Part shown: piece after piece, positions 23,035 to 33,212 of the stretch | Position numbering within the stretch: the stretch's first letter is position 1 | Layout of the letters: every line of letters starts with the position of its first letter | Assembly (NCBI GenBank): GCA_018287875.1 | Contig: JAGVVL010000029.1 | Span: 310,001 to 374,000 of the forward strand | From: Nigrospora sphaerica | Taxonomy: Eukaryota > Ascomycota > Sordariomycetes > Amphisphaeriales > Apiosporaceae | Direction of reading: 5' to 3' | DNA: 64,000 bases | Made by a program: the position numbers and the translations under genes | Notes under the pieces: generated by a model | What the model saw: only the letters and a program-made list of their open reading frames with translations | What the model was told of the DNA's origin: nothing | Databases searched by the model: none

Positions 23035-24147
23035 ATGTCTATCTACTATGGTTTAAAGAAAAGATAAAACTGATATAAGATCTATCACTGAAATATTTGG
23101 GCGACTGTATGCCCTATCAGTTATTATCGTAATTAGAAGTGAGCGTATTCTACGCTTAAATAAAACATATACATTCGCAAAATCCACCTATAAACCCATA
23201 AGTATCATTTTTTAGTTTTATAAAAAGAGAGTCAGTCATCTACGAAAGCAAAACGCATTGCTCGCATATGTACAAACTGATTTGAGCACTATGCTTATGC
23301 ACTATCCACTAGCAGCTAGAGTTAAAAACCTCAACCTCATCTAACCTCTCAATACCTTAGACTTAAGCGTCAAAATCTTTCAATGCTTAAGAACCAATCC
23401 ATAATTACATGCAAGCCTAGTTAGGATTAGATAAACGGGCTTTTTACAGATATGTATTAGCGCGGTCTTAATCCAGAAGAACTATCGATTCGATGCAGCC
23501 AATCCATTACTGGATCGACATGACGACGACCCTTGATACAAAGATCGGCATCATCTTTAAAAATGCTCTTAAGACGAAAGGGTATTTAGATGAAATATAA
23601 AGTGCTACATTGGCACCTTGCATTGTATCGACTAACAGTTGAAGTACCTTCTGCTCATATTGCCCTATCTACGGCTGTAGCACTTTTATACCGCTTCTTC
23701 AGCAATAAAACACTATCAAGAACCGTATCGATAAAAGATCGAACAAAAGAATCGATGCTTTTTTCAATACTTGGATGCAAGATTGCTCTAGATGAGTGGC
23801 TTCATTTATATCTGCGAAATCTTGATAGATAGCTAAACAGTGAGTGATGTCTGCTAGCTCGACGCTTGCAAGAATTAATCAAAAAGATAAGCAATCTATA
23901 TCTCTTGCATTTGGTTATTAAAACAAAAGCGGCAGTATTGAATATAGATAGCGCTTATACTGCAAAAGAAGCCTTAACAAATTGGTTGATTTCTACTTAT
24001 CCTAGAATACTTACCTCTTGAGGAGTATAGCGTCAAAGCTACCAATTCCATACAAGATAGGTATTTTCTGCTAATGGAATGTTAATGACGATCTGCGAAG
24101 ATAATGCAACTTTTTATATTGTCTTCACTCCAAGCAAGGATCTATTC
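23035..24147. other. Gene-poor region, probably decayed sequence
   Basis: No supportable gene is seen in this 1.1-kb AT-rich stretch. Short frames exist, the longest an 80-codon frame at 23,590-23,832 on +, but they lack recognisable motifs or convincing ribosome-binding sites. It separates minus-strand accessory genes on the left from plus-strand ones on the right, so it should include their divergent promoters. It may contain the remains of an older gene. Confidence 0.4.
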
Positions 24148-24707
24148 ATGGATAACATCAACTTTAAATCTCATACACCTAATGAAATATTTGCAAGCAT
24201 TAAAGCTTTAATAGAAGAAAAAATATTTTCAAAAAATTCCAAGAAGTCAATAATGAAACTATTTATTCGCAAAAAACACTTTTAAAAAATGCAATTGATG
24301 GTTTTATGACATTTGAAGACATGCTCAAACAATCACCTAACGACGATTTAGTAGAAAGGTTGACGAAGCAACTCATCGAGGTGATGAACAACATAAGCGA
24401 ACAAAATTTTGAGAATATCACTCGCTCAATCCGTCCTGTCTTAATGATAATGTCTGAAGAGCATGCCAGTAATCTAAAAGCAAACTTGATGCCAGAGTTA
24501 TTAAAAATAAAAGATAATTCGATAGATAAAATATCATGCAACCTACGAGAAATACTCCACGCATGCAAAGGTATTCAAAAGCAGTTAAATAGCATATCGT
24601 TCATAGAACCCTCCATAGATTTTATGATGTTTGCACCGGCTTCCACTCAAGAAACCCCAAAGCAACCTAAAATTAGCAATCTTTCTAGCATATCAAACAC
24701 AAGATAA
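24148..24707 (+). CDS. Hypothetical helical protein (one frame break)
   Basis: Two frames join through one missing A in the run at 24231-24236, giving about 186 residues beginning MDNINFKSHTPNEIFASIK. The protein is predicted helical, with E/K/L-rich stretches (LVERLTKQLIEVMNNISEQNFENITRS cut into shorter helices) and a Pro/Thr-rich, disordered C-terminus (ETPKQPKIS). No signal peptide or membrane segment is present. The ATG at 24148 has AAGGA about nine bases upstream and is preferred over the upstream ATG at 24079. Not recognised. It belongs to the group of unknown helical proteins in this part of the window. Confidence 0.5.
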
Positions 24708-25570
24708 ATCATAGAAAAGTATTCGTTGACCAAAAAGCAGACTTGCTTGAGCATGGTCTTTCTCATTCTATGTAAAGCATGAGTCTTTCTTGAGCATAGT
24801 TCTTCTTTCCCTATATCACGCTTTGCTTTTGTAAAAAAAGCTAGCGTGATAGGTCATCAAGACTTTACACTTTTCTTTCTCATCGTACTTGCTTTATGGT
24901 AGTAGGAGAAAAAATAATGCAGTATGCATCCCTCTTTTTCAAAAGTAAATAATACTGCTTTCTCCTAACACTTTTTATTTACAGTATTCTTTTGGATAGC
25001 ATAAGCGCATTCATTTCAAAAGTCCTGCACAACCTTCGAAAATAAAACCAGTCAATTACATTTGTTGGTTATAGACTAACTTTTCATCTGCAAGTTTTTG
25101 AATACAAGTATAAAAAATAAATATACAGAGCTTCTTTGATTGCTTTACTTAAGAAATTAAGCGGACTCTCTACGTTAGGCAGACATACAATCCATTATAA
25201 TCGAACAAAAGATACATCATACTTCCTGGTATATCTTATGCTTTAGAGATGAGAAGTGCATAAAATTTCCTAAATCATGTAATTGTTATTGCAAAACATT
25301 ATCCCGCCATAACCCATACCAGGCTTTAATACTTCGATAGTCGCTCTACCAACCCATATACCTAAATCCTACCGTTATTTTAGTAGAGGAAATCACGGTA
25401 TAAGCAGTGAGCAAACCTTATGTTAAGACAGCTTTCCTCAAAAAGTGATTAGAGAATGTTTTGGATGGTAACCAATTATCTGTATGTGTGTTTTTTGCGA
25501 ATGGCTTTGTAAAAAAGATATGCGAAGATAGGCTCCCATTTATAAAACACAACTCAAAAAAGGTAAGGCT
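24708..25570. other. Gene-poor region with hairpin and short direct repeats
   Basis: No gene is supportable in these 860 AT-rich bases. Near its left end are two imperfect copies of a CTTGAGCATGGTCTTTCT-like unit (about 24743-24760 and 24788-24806), followed by the hairpin at 24814-24851. The region upstream of 25571 should hold the promoter for the following large gene. Confidence 0.45.
24814..24851 (+). terminator. Hairpin, possible transcription terminator
   Basis: A perfect 9-bp stem TATCACGCT (24814-24822) pairs with AGCGTGATA (24843-24851). An inner GCTTTT / AAAAGC pair lies inside it, making a long interrupted stem. No T-run follows on either side, so it is not a standard intrinsic terminator. 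It lies about 110 bases after the stop of the preceding gene and may be a processing or attenuation hairpin. Confidence 0.45.
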
Positions 25571-27745
25571 ATGGAACAAACAGAATGGAAATTTAATGAC
25601 TTGCTATCTCCAGAAAGTGAAGTGAGCCAAACAATCCAGCAATATTGCAATCAAATGATCCAAGACAGTGACACATTACTCAAACCATTGCACAAAGAAC
25701 ATGCTGAATTTAATAGGCTATCCAATCTAAACAAAGCTAGCCGTGCCATTCAAAAAGAATTTCAAGATCAATTGAAACAGAATAACAGTGTACAGATTGA
25801 AACAACTAGCCTATACCTAAGCCTACTATTTTATCAACTTAACTATCTTTTTGATGAACTCAGCACATCCAGTAAGACGTTATTATGTACGCTACCTGAA
25901 TCCTATGTAACGTATAAGAAAAGCTTGCGCACCTATTTAGACACCCCTATCCAAAAACCAATAGCCCTAAAGGCATTTGAAGATTTGATAGCCGAAGTAA
26001 GAACGCAATTAAAACTAATCACCCAAGCTATTTCATCAGACAATATAGAAAAATCTTTATATGAAGCATATCACCAATCAAAAAACGCAGTAACCGAATT
26101 AGTTCAAGAGTACAAAGATGCATTCCACCCTACCGCTCAAGATAATAAAACGGTACTAGATACTTTCATAGGGCAAATAAATCGTACCAATGAACTTGAG
26201 AGAACAATACTGCATAATACAATTCATCAGATATTAAACAGCACTGACCCAAGTGAACCTGTGTTAACTGCTGTTGTTCTCTCGTTGCTTGGCGCTTCTT
26301 TTCAAAGCGAGGAAAATCCCTTAATTCTTCTAATTAATAATCTTAATCTATTCCTTGAGACACTAGAAGCAAATGCTGAAGAACTAAAGTCAGCAACTCC
26401 ATTACAGCAAGTCGAGTGTTTCACTACCCTTCAAGCGGAGATAAATGCTACACGTCATGAGTGGGACCAGCTACAGACGCTGAATAGCACTTTCATTGAG
26501 CAGAATACAAAACTAAATGTTGCACACGCAGTAAAATGGTTCATAAACGATTTATTGTGTAAAATTAATGCTTTTCAATCACAACTGCCTGATTTTCTAA
26601 CAGAAACTGCTTCGAGCAAAGCGCAAAGCTCAGAAGATATTCTTAAACAAATTCTTCTTGAATATCCTGTACAAATAAGCCAAGACAGTCAGTTCCTTAT
26701 CAAGAAATTATCATATAAACAAGACATAGAAAGCACACCACCAATTGAAGAATTACAAGCAATATATGAGGCCGCTACTGAGTTAGTTCGGCAAAATTTT
26801 CACTATACACCTCCATCTCATCCCTATGACAATCTAGAAGGCAGAGGCGCATATTTTCATTTACAATTCTATGAAAGAAAAAGACTAAGTGATCAAATAC
26901 TCCAATATATTCACTTTAAACATGCTCGAGATACCCACTATAAGAGTGTACGTGCAAAATATTTAAAATTTCATCAAGAATTTAAAGATCATTTAAAGAA
27001 GATGTTGGAAGGGGCAGACCGTCTACAGGCAGCTGAAGTATTTTCTAATGATTTAGAAACCAGTTTTCACAGAATCATAGAAAAGCCTGAGACCAAAAAT
27101 TTACAAGCTACCTTACTGCAAAAAGTTACTGAACAACACAGCGCCTCCTGCCATTTAATTCAGGAGTTGCAAGGCAAATACTGCCATGAAGAAGCTAATA
27201 GTGCTGAAAATTTTGATGGTATGTTACAAGCTCTTTGCATGCTAATAGGGGACTTTCAAAAAGGGAAAGGCGTAAATACACTATTGCGCAACCTCATCTA
27301 TGAGATTACAACGAGCACCAATGAAACTGAGACAGGTTTAAATAATTTAGTCATGCTATTTATCGACATCCCGCCAACCGATCAAGATCTTTTAACTCAG
27401 GTAGTGAGCTATTTAAGCACTACCTTAGCGCAAATAAAACAAGAGATGCCTCAGTTAATTGATGCGCATTCAGAGCAAGAAAAAATAGAGCGTCTGCAAT
27501 CACTTCAAAAATTAGGCGATCAAATATGTTACCTTCCTACAGAAAAAGGAAGTAAGAAACTTCAAAACACACCGCAGGACCAAGAATTCAGCGCTTTCCT
27601 TATCGATCTATTTAGAGAAATAAATATTATTACTTCAACCTTTCAGCAAAGTGTCTACCCTAAAACTAGTACACCCCATGAAACGCTAGCAGATAGCAAT
27701 CACGAGAAAGAGCTATCTCGTTCCTTCTTAAGCATGACTCTCTAA
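25571..27745 (+). CDS. Large helical protein of unknown function (724 residues)
   Basis: Not recognised. The protein is almost entirely helical, acidic and Gln/Asn-rich, with no signal peptide or membrane span. Heptad-like patterns occur throughout (for example EFQDQLKQNN; LQAEINATRHEWDQLQTL). A less regular central segment contains HYTPPSHPYDNLEGRGAYFHLQF. The tail ends KELSRSFLSMTL. The frame is intact over 2.2 kb. A clear ribosome-binding site AAAAGGTAAGGCT precedes ATG 25571. A strong hairpin terminator follows. With the next gene it forms a pair of unknown helical proteins. Candidate host-interaction or structural protein, but no direct evidence. Confidence 0.7.
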   Translation: MEQTEWKFNDLLSPESEVSQTIQQYCNQMIQDSDTLLKPLHKEHAEFNRLSNLNKASRAIQKEFQDQLKQNNSVQIETTSLYLSLLFYQLNYLFDELSTSSKTLLCTLPESYVTYKKSLRTYLDTPIQKPIALKAFEDLIAEVRTQLKLITQAISSDNIEKSLYEAYHQSKNAVTELVQEYKDAFHPTAQDNKTVLDTFIGQINRTNELERTILHNTIHQILNSTDPSEPVLTAVVLSLLGASFQSEENPLILLINNLNLFLETLEANAEELKSATPLQQVECFTTLQAEINATRHEWDQLQTLNSTFIEQNTKLNVAHAVKWFINDLLCKINAFQSQLPDFLTETASSKAQSSEDILKQILLEYPVQISQDSQFLIKKLSYKQDIESTPPIEELQAIYEAATELVRQNFHYTPPSHPYDNLEGRGAYFHLQFYERKRLSDQILQYIHFKHARDTHYKSVRAKYLKFHQEFKDHLKKMLEGADRLQAAEVFSNDLETSFHRIIEKPETKNLQATLLQKVTEQHSASCHLIQELQGKYCHEEANSAENFDGMLQALCMLIGDFQKGKGVNTLLRNLIYEITTSTNETETGLNNLVMLFIDIPPTDQDLLTQVVSYLSTTLAQIKQEMPQLIDAHSEQEKIERLQSLQKLGDQICYLPTEKGSKKLQNTPQDQEFSAFLIDLFREINIITSTFQQSVYPKTSTPHETLADSNHEKELSRSFLSMTL

Positions 27746-27774
27746 TAGAAATCAAGCCTGCATTAGGTAGTATG

Positions 27775-27807
27775 AGGACATACGCATTTAAATACGTATG
27801 TCCTTTA
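27775..27807 (+). terminator. Hairpin terminator after the 724-residue gene
   Basis: A perfect 10-bp stem AGGACATACG / CGTATGTCCT (27775-27784 and 27795-27804) with a 10-base loop, followed by TTT. It lies 30 bases after the stop codon of the upstream gene, consistent with an intrinsic terminator with a short U-tract. Confidence 0.7.
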
Positions 27808-27903
27808 ACGTAATATCTCACAATGTTTTGATACCAATACTTTGAGAGAATACCCCCGAAGATTTACATCACTTTTTCCTTATTATTGAAGCAGTCTTTT
27901 CTA

Positions 27904-28869
27904 ATGAAAATGAACCAACCGGAGCACTCTATATCAGATATTGCGACCCAACTGAATGATTTAGAAATCTATGCTGTTTTTTTACGGAATCAAGCGCCAA
28001 GCCCTGAGTGTTCAGTATGCCCGAACACGAGCTTAGCTATACTGCAAAATAAGATTGAGACACTTAAAAGTGATTTTACTCAATATACATTTCCTACTTC
28101 GGAAAACGAGCAATTAAACAATAAAGAAAAACTGTATCTCACCTTAGTTTGTGATCGTTTACAACAATTAACGCACCAATTACTGCAGTTTACTCCGGTA
28201 TCACCAAGTCAAAAGCAAACTAGGGTTTTTTCCTTTCCTATTTTTCAAATCTCTAAATCAGAACCACCTACCCTTAAGTCTTTTCCTTATAAGAAGCCAT
28301 TTATATTGCAAACTTTAGAAAGATGGCAAAACCAAATAGAGAGGATTAAGCAAGAAGACTATAAGCAATTACTAGAAAACCTTAAGCTGGACGAGCATAC
28401 GAGAGGCTTAACCAATCATGATAAGCTTATTTTCGACCTTAAAAAGCTGCTAGCCGCAGATCTTACGGCACAAAGTAAAATGCGAAGCGGTTTGACCGAA
28501 AAATTCTTTACCATAGACGAAAGTTCAAAAAATCCTGAGACGATGATTCAAGAAATTAATAAGTTTCTAGCCGCAGGTCCTACGGTACAGTGCGAGAGCC
28601 TTTCTGCTTTGATCGACAAATTGTTTACAGACTCTCAAGCCTTCGTGCAAACGTTTTTACGGCATGTTGGGGACCGATGTCCTACAGCTTTCACTACTGA
28701 GGAAAAGTTAGAAGAATTTTTCCCAAGTCTTTTAGGATATGTGCTAGAAGTTGCGCTCCTCAAAAATAATTTAGATAATTATATGCACAACTTATCCCTC
28801 TCTCATCTCACACTTTTCTCAGAAAAAACAGCTTCTCCTTCTTTTCTTAAGCGTAGCAAGAGCTGGTAA
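27904..28869 (+). CDS. Hypothetical helical protein with internal duplication
   Basis: Not recognised, about 320 residues. The frame opens at TTG 27886, but ATG 27904 or ATG 27910 (MKMNQPEHS) is a better start. Mostly helical. Two related units lie in tandem in the second half: LLAADLTAQSKMRSGLTEKF (near residue 185) and FLAAGPTVQCESLSALIDKL (about 40 residues on). The DNA is also similar at the GCCGCAG(A/G)TC(C/T)TACGG core, so the duplication looks recent. The C-terminus is basic (SPSFLKRSKSW). No signal peptide. It lies directly after the 724-residue gene but beyond its terminator, so it probably has its own promoter. Confidence 0.65.
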   Translation: MKMNQPEHSISDIATQLNDLEIYAVFLRNQAPSPECSVCPNTSLAILQNKIETLKSDFTQYTFPTSENEQLNNKEKLYLTLVCDRLQQLTHQLLQFTPVSPSQKQTRVFSFPIFQISKSEPPTLKSFPYKKPFILQTLERWQNQIERIKQEDYKQLLENLKLDEHTRGLTNHDKLIFDLKKLLAADLTAQSKMRSGLTEKFFTIDESSKNPETMIQEINKFLAAGPTVQCESLSALIDKLFTDSQAFVQTFLRHVGDRCPTAFTTEEKLEEFFPSLLGYVLEVALLKNNLDNYMHNLSLSHLTLFSEKTASPSFLKRSKSW

Positions 28870-29088
28870 GCAAATTGATTGAGTAGATCATTACTAAGTT
28901 TGCTCACTTTTCTTTTGTAAGGGACTTCTAAGATAAATACAGAGGCTACTGCATTTAGTAATTTATATACCGTAAGCGAGTACGCTTTCCTAAAAGACAA
29001 TAATTACCCTACCTAGTTGAGTAACCGGTGCTTGCCTTTCCTCTAAGGCTATGCTAAAAAAAGCATTTCGTCTGGATAAAAATAGATA

Positions 29089-31111
29089 ATGTCTATACTT
29101 CCTACGCAAGCTTCTGCTGCTGAATTGACTAAAAGTCCTTTTCAGTGCGCTTCTCCATTTCAACCGGCTGGCGATCAACCGGCAGCTATTCAAGCCTTAG
29201 TTGAAAACCTACAGGCAGGCTTAGCCGCTCAAACATTACTTGGTGTAACAGGCTCTGGTAAAACGTTTACCATGGCTCAAGTCATTCAACACATACAACG
29301 CCCTACCTTAATTATTGCGCCGAACAAGACCCTAGCCGCTCAATTATATGGAGAAATGAAAAGTTTTTTTCCTAAAAATGCGGTGGAATATTTTGTCTCC
29401 TATTATGACTATTATCAGCCAGAAGCGTATGTGCCTAGCACAGATACTTTTATTGCTAAAGATGCTTCTATTAATGATCATATTGACCAAATGCGTTTAT
29501 CGGCAACCAAGAGTCTTATTGAAAGAAGAGACACGATCATTGTGGCCACGGTGTCTGCTATTTATGGCATCGGGGATCCGAGTAGCTATTTACAATCCAC
29601 TTTACATTTGAGGCGCGGAGATAAAATTAATCAGACTGATTTAGTTCGTCGATTAACGGCATTACAATACAAACGCAATGATATTGAGTTTCAACGAGGG
29701 AATTATCGAGTAAGAGGCGATACCATTGATGTATTTCCTTCAGAGTCTTCAGAAGTTGCGCTGCGCATTGAGTTATTTGGCGATGAAATTGAGCATTTAA
29801 GCCACATTGATGCATTAACCATGCAATCTTTACGTGCGTTACCTCGTGTCACCATCTATCCTAAAAATCACTATGTAATGCCTAGGGAACGGGTATTGGA
29901 AGCCGCGGAAGCTATCAAACAAGAATTAAAAGAACGATTACATGAATTAGAAACGGATAATAAATTAGTAGAAGCACAACGCCTTGCTCAACGCACACAG
30001 TTTGATTTAGAAATGTTATTTGAAGTAGGCTACTGTAGCGGTATTGAAAATTATTCTAGACATCTATCCAAAGCTCAACCCGGCGAAGCTCCCCTACTTT
30101 ATTTTCTTATTTACCTAAAGATGCTTTACTCATTATTGATGAGTCCCATGTCACTGTGCCTCAAATTGGAGGCATGTATCGAGGCGATCACGCACGAAAA
30201 GAAAACTTAGTCAATTATGGTTTTCGTTTACCTTCTGCTTTAGATAATCGACCGATGAAGTTTGATGAATTCGAAGCACGCGCCCCCAAACCATTTACTT
30301 ATCTGCAACCCCTGGGCCCTATGAGCTAACGCACTCAGATACTGTGGTCGAGCAGGTGGTGCGACCAACAGGGTTAGTCGATCCCAATATTAGTATTCGT
30401 CCTGTCCATACACAGGTGGATGATATATTATCTGAAATCCAAAAACGTATTCCTTTGAATGAACGCGTTTTAATTACTACTTTGACCAAGCGGTTAGCAG
30501 AAAATTTAAGTGAATTCTTAAGTGAGCATGGGGTAAAAGCACGTTATTTACATTCTGATTTAGATACACTCGAACGCATGGAAGTCATTCGAAAATTACG
30601 TTTAGGAGAGTTTCATGCAGTGGTCGGTATTAATTTACTAAGAGAAGGTCTAGATATCCCTGAAGTCTCTTTAATTGCTATTTTAGATGCAGATAAAGAA
30701 GGATTTTTGCGTTCAGAACGCTCGCTCATTCAGACAATTGGCCGTGCTGCCCGACATCAAAATGGTCAAGCTATCTTATATGCAGACTCGATTACTAACT
30801 CAATGCAACGAGCTATTGAAGAAACAGAACGTCGTCGGAAAAAACAATTAGAGTACAATCAACAATGGGGCATTACGCCTAAAGGCATTCATAAACCAAT
30901 TGTAGATATTATGGAAGGAGAGCTCGAGGCAAAGCCTGAAGCCAACACAAACATTCCTCAATCAATGGAAGTAATCGCTGCTTCTCCTAAAGAATTAGCG
31001 AAACGCATTAAAGCTGTGGAAAAGGAAATGTTACAAAAGGCTAAAGACTTAGATTTTTCAGCAGCCATTCAATTACGAGAAGAACTTAAGAAGTTGCGTG
31101 GTAATTTCTAA
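29089..31111 (+). CDS. uvrB: UvrABC excinuclease subunit B (two frame breaks)
   Basis: UvrB is the damage-verifying helicase-like subunit of nucleotide excision repair. Seen in order: [16 protein letters not shown], Walker [13 protein letters not shown], the beta-hairpin region [18 protein letters not shown], DIFxS-like VFPSESSE, helicase motifs ([37 protein letters not shown]) and the C-terminal UVR motif that binds UvrC ([16 protein letters not shown]). Two one-base losses lie in C-runs at 30091-30094 and 30283-30287, on either side of a stretch matching the VDESHVT / Motif III-IV region. With them allowed for, the gene is continuous and about 675 residues (E. coli 673). Confidence 0.96.
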
Positions 31112-31120
31112 GAGTGAGAC

Positions 31121-31142
31121 GCCATCAGTCTTGATGGCTTGT
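31121..31142 (+). terminator. Hairpin between convergent uvrB and lapA
   Basis: A 7-bp stem GCCATCA / TGATGGC (31121-31127 and 31132-31138) with a GTCT loop lies 10 bases after the uvrB stop and overlaps the 3' end of lapA. It is followed by TTGTT on +. Plausible weak terminator for uvrB. Confidence 0.5.
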
Positions 31143-31523
31143 TACCTCTGCCTCAGGAAAACTGTTTGATAACAGATCCGGTTTTCTGTCAGGTGAAAAC
31201 TCTCTTTTGAGACGGAAAACTTCTTTTTCAAGCGCTTGATAGCGTTTCTCAACCCGCCGGTTATAGATAGTAAGCCGAATATGATTGACTACATTCATAC
31301 CGATCCCAAGTAGATAACCCAGTGCGAAAGTACACAGTACTACCACAGATAGAGATAAGGATACGGTACCCCAAAAGTAATTTAAATTAACAGGGGCGGC
31401 GTTTAGATTCGCCATCAGACACCCTGCTAAAATAACACCACCCCACACCACATACCGCATCACGAAAAATATACTAGATACGGTATTTAAGGTAGGTGGT
31501 TTATCTGGAATTTGATTCTCCAT
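31125..31523 (-). CDS. lapA: LapA-type inner-membrane protein (lipopolysaccharide assembly protein A domain)
   Basis: LapA (YciS) works with LapB in controlling lipopolysaccharide synthesis at the inner membrane. This 132-residue protein has two hydrophobic helices (about 20-42 and 52-78), the second with GYLLGIGMN as in the family, then a basic/coiled region (RRVEKRYQALEKEVFRLKRE). The start overlaps the 3' end of rpsA by 23 bases, matching the common gammaproteobacterial order rpsA-(ihfB)-lapA. ihfB, usually between them, is missing. lapB does not follow. Length is slightly above E. coli's (102). Intact. Confidence 0.78.
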   Translation of the reverse strand: MENQIPDKPPTLNTVSSIFFVMRYVVWGGVILAGCLMANLNAAPVNLNYFWGTVSLSLSVVVLCTFALGYLLGIGMNVVNHIRLTIYNRRVEKRYQALEKEVFRLKREFSPDRKPDLLSNSFPEAEVTSHQD

Positions 31524-33204
31524 CCTCAGATTCTTCCTCAGTATTTAATTCCTCATCCGCTTCCTCTGCTTCCACTTCAGAAAGCTCATCCTCTACAAGG
31601 GCATCCTCTAAGTCAGCAGCTTCTTCTAATACTGTCGTCTCAACATTATCATGAGCATTAGACTCATCAAAAGCCGTCTCATCAAAGATCTTATTGGATG
31701 GATCAGAGACTACCTCGTCTGTAATATCCATCACTTCATCTGCAATGTTGCTATCGTCTGAAAGTTCATCAGCTGTTGTTTCGGTGTTTTCAAAAGACTC
31801 ATCCGAGGGCTGATCTGCTACTTGACGCATACTGAGAGCAATGCGCTCCTTATTCGGATCAATAGATAAGATAACTACTTCAACCTCCTCTCCTTTTGAG
31901 AACTGCTTATTCATTTCTTCAGAGGAATTGGTATGTAGTTCAGAATGATGAACTAATCCATCAATATTGCCTGGCAACTGAATAAACAACCCAAGATCGG
32001 TAATAGAACGAATGGTTCCTTTAATTTGATCTCCTTCGCGATAAGATTCTGCAAAAGATAACCATGGATTTTGAACACATTGTTTAATACCTAAAGAAAG
32101 GCGTCTTTTGTTAACTGCCAAATCAACTTCCATACCGAGAATCACGACATCAATTCGTCCTTCTTCATCTTGTAAGTTTTGAATCAATGCATAAGGATTT
32201 GGGTTACGTGCCGTCCAGTCCATTTCTGAAATATGCACTAAACCTTCTACCCCTCGTTCAATTTCTACAAAGCAACCATATTCTTTAATATGGGTGACTC
32301 GGCGTTTTTCTAAGTACATGCCTACTGAATAGCGAGTCATGAGATTGACCCATGGATCTTCAGACAGTTGTTTTAACCCTAACGAAATACGAGGACGTTC
32401 TTGTGTTTGGTCAATTTTTAATATCATAACCTCAATAGGCTCTTTAGGATCTCGATCCTTGAATTTTTCTCGAGCCGTGGTTTTTTCCCAACCAATGTCT
32501 GAGTTGTGTAAAAGACCATCGATTCCGCCTAAATTAATAAAGGCACCATAGTCTGCGATATTCTTAACATATCCTTTAACGACTTGACCTTCTTTTAATT
32601 TTTCTAATAAGGCATCTCGTGTCACTTGACCTTGAGACAACACAATATTATTACGTTGATAATCTAAGGTAATCACTTGAAAATCAAACACTTGATTACT
32701 CAGTGCATTAATCTCTTCAAGATATTGTGCATCAACTAAAGAGCCAGGCAAAAATCCTTTCAATACCCCTAAATCAACAGTAAAACCTCCTCTTACCTTA
32801 CCAGTAATGATCCCAGGCACTGTCGTTTTATTATCTAACGCTTCTTGCAAAACAGACCATGCTAAACCGCGCTTAGCTTTCTCGCGAGAAAGCACTGCTT
32901 CTCCAAGACCATTATCTAATGCTTCTACGACGACTGCTACTTTATCCCCAATCGCTAACGTATTTTCACGATCTGTAGGCTGATTTAAAGAAGTAGCCTC
33001 TTCAGAAGCAGCAATGGATGTAGCAAAAGGATTGTGATCTACAAATTCTTCTAATGCGATACGACTTTCTGATTTGAAAGCACTCCCTCCATCCACATGG
33101 ATGAAATTTCTATCGATTCCTACTACGGTGGCATTCACCATATCCCCTAAACGTACTGTCTCTTCGGGGTGTGCTCCAATAAATTCTTTAAAACTAATTG
33201 ACAT
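31501..33204 (-). CDS. rpsA: 30S ribosomal protein S1, with a long acidic C-terminal tail
   Basis: S1 binds mRNA leaders and helps load them on the 30S subunit. Five S1-type OB repeats can be followed: about residues 15-90 (with an insert), 105-170 (VPGIITGKVRGGFTVDLG), 185-255 (VVKGYVKNIADYGAFINLGGIDGLLH), 275-345 (KEYGCFVEIERGVEGLVHISE) and 360-445 (IKGTIRSITDLGLFIQLPG). The sixth repeat of the E. coli protein (557 residues) is not seen. In its place residues about 463-567 are an acidic, disordered tail full of Asp/Glu (for example EDELSEVEAEEADEE). The length (567) is therefore normal but the architecture is not. It follows cmk by 8 bases, as in most gammaproteobacteria. Intact. Confidence 0.93.
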   Translation of the reverse strand: MSISFKEFIGAHPEETVRLGDMVNATVVGIDRNFIHVDGGSAFKSESRIALEEFVDHNPFATSIAASEEATSLNQPTDRENTLAIGDKVAVVVEALDNGLGEAVLSREKAKRGLAWSVLQEALDNKTTVPGIITGKVRGGFTVDLGVLKGFLPGSLVDAQYLEEINALSNQVFDFQVITLDYQRNNIVLSQGQVTRDALLEKLKEGQVVKGYVKNIADYGAFINLGGIDGLLHNSDIGWEKTTAREKFKDRDPKEPIEVMILKIDQTQERPRISLGLKQLSEDPWVNLMTRYSVGMYLEKRRVTHIKEYGCFVEIERGVEGLVHISEMDWTARNPNPYALIQNLQDEEGRIDVVILGMEVDLAVNKRRLSLGIKQCVQNPWLSFAESYREGDQIKGTIRSITDLGLFIQLPGNIDGLVHHSELHTNSSEEMNKQFSKGEEVEVVILSIDPNKERIALSMRQVADQPSDESFENTETTADELSDDSNIADEVMDITDEVVSDPSNKIFDETAFDESNAHDNVETTVLEEAADLEDALVEDELSEVEAEEADEELNTEEESEDGESNSR

Positions 33205-33212
33205 AATATATA

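Noticed and set aside
23590..23832. An 80-residue gene in the region after the ankyrin genes
   Set aside because: No motif, no good ribosome-binding site, and it lies in sequence that looks decayed.
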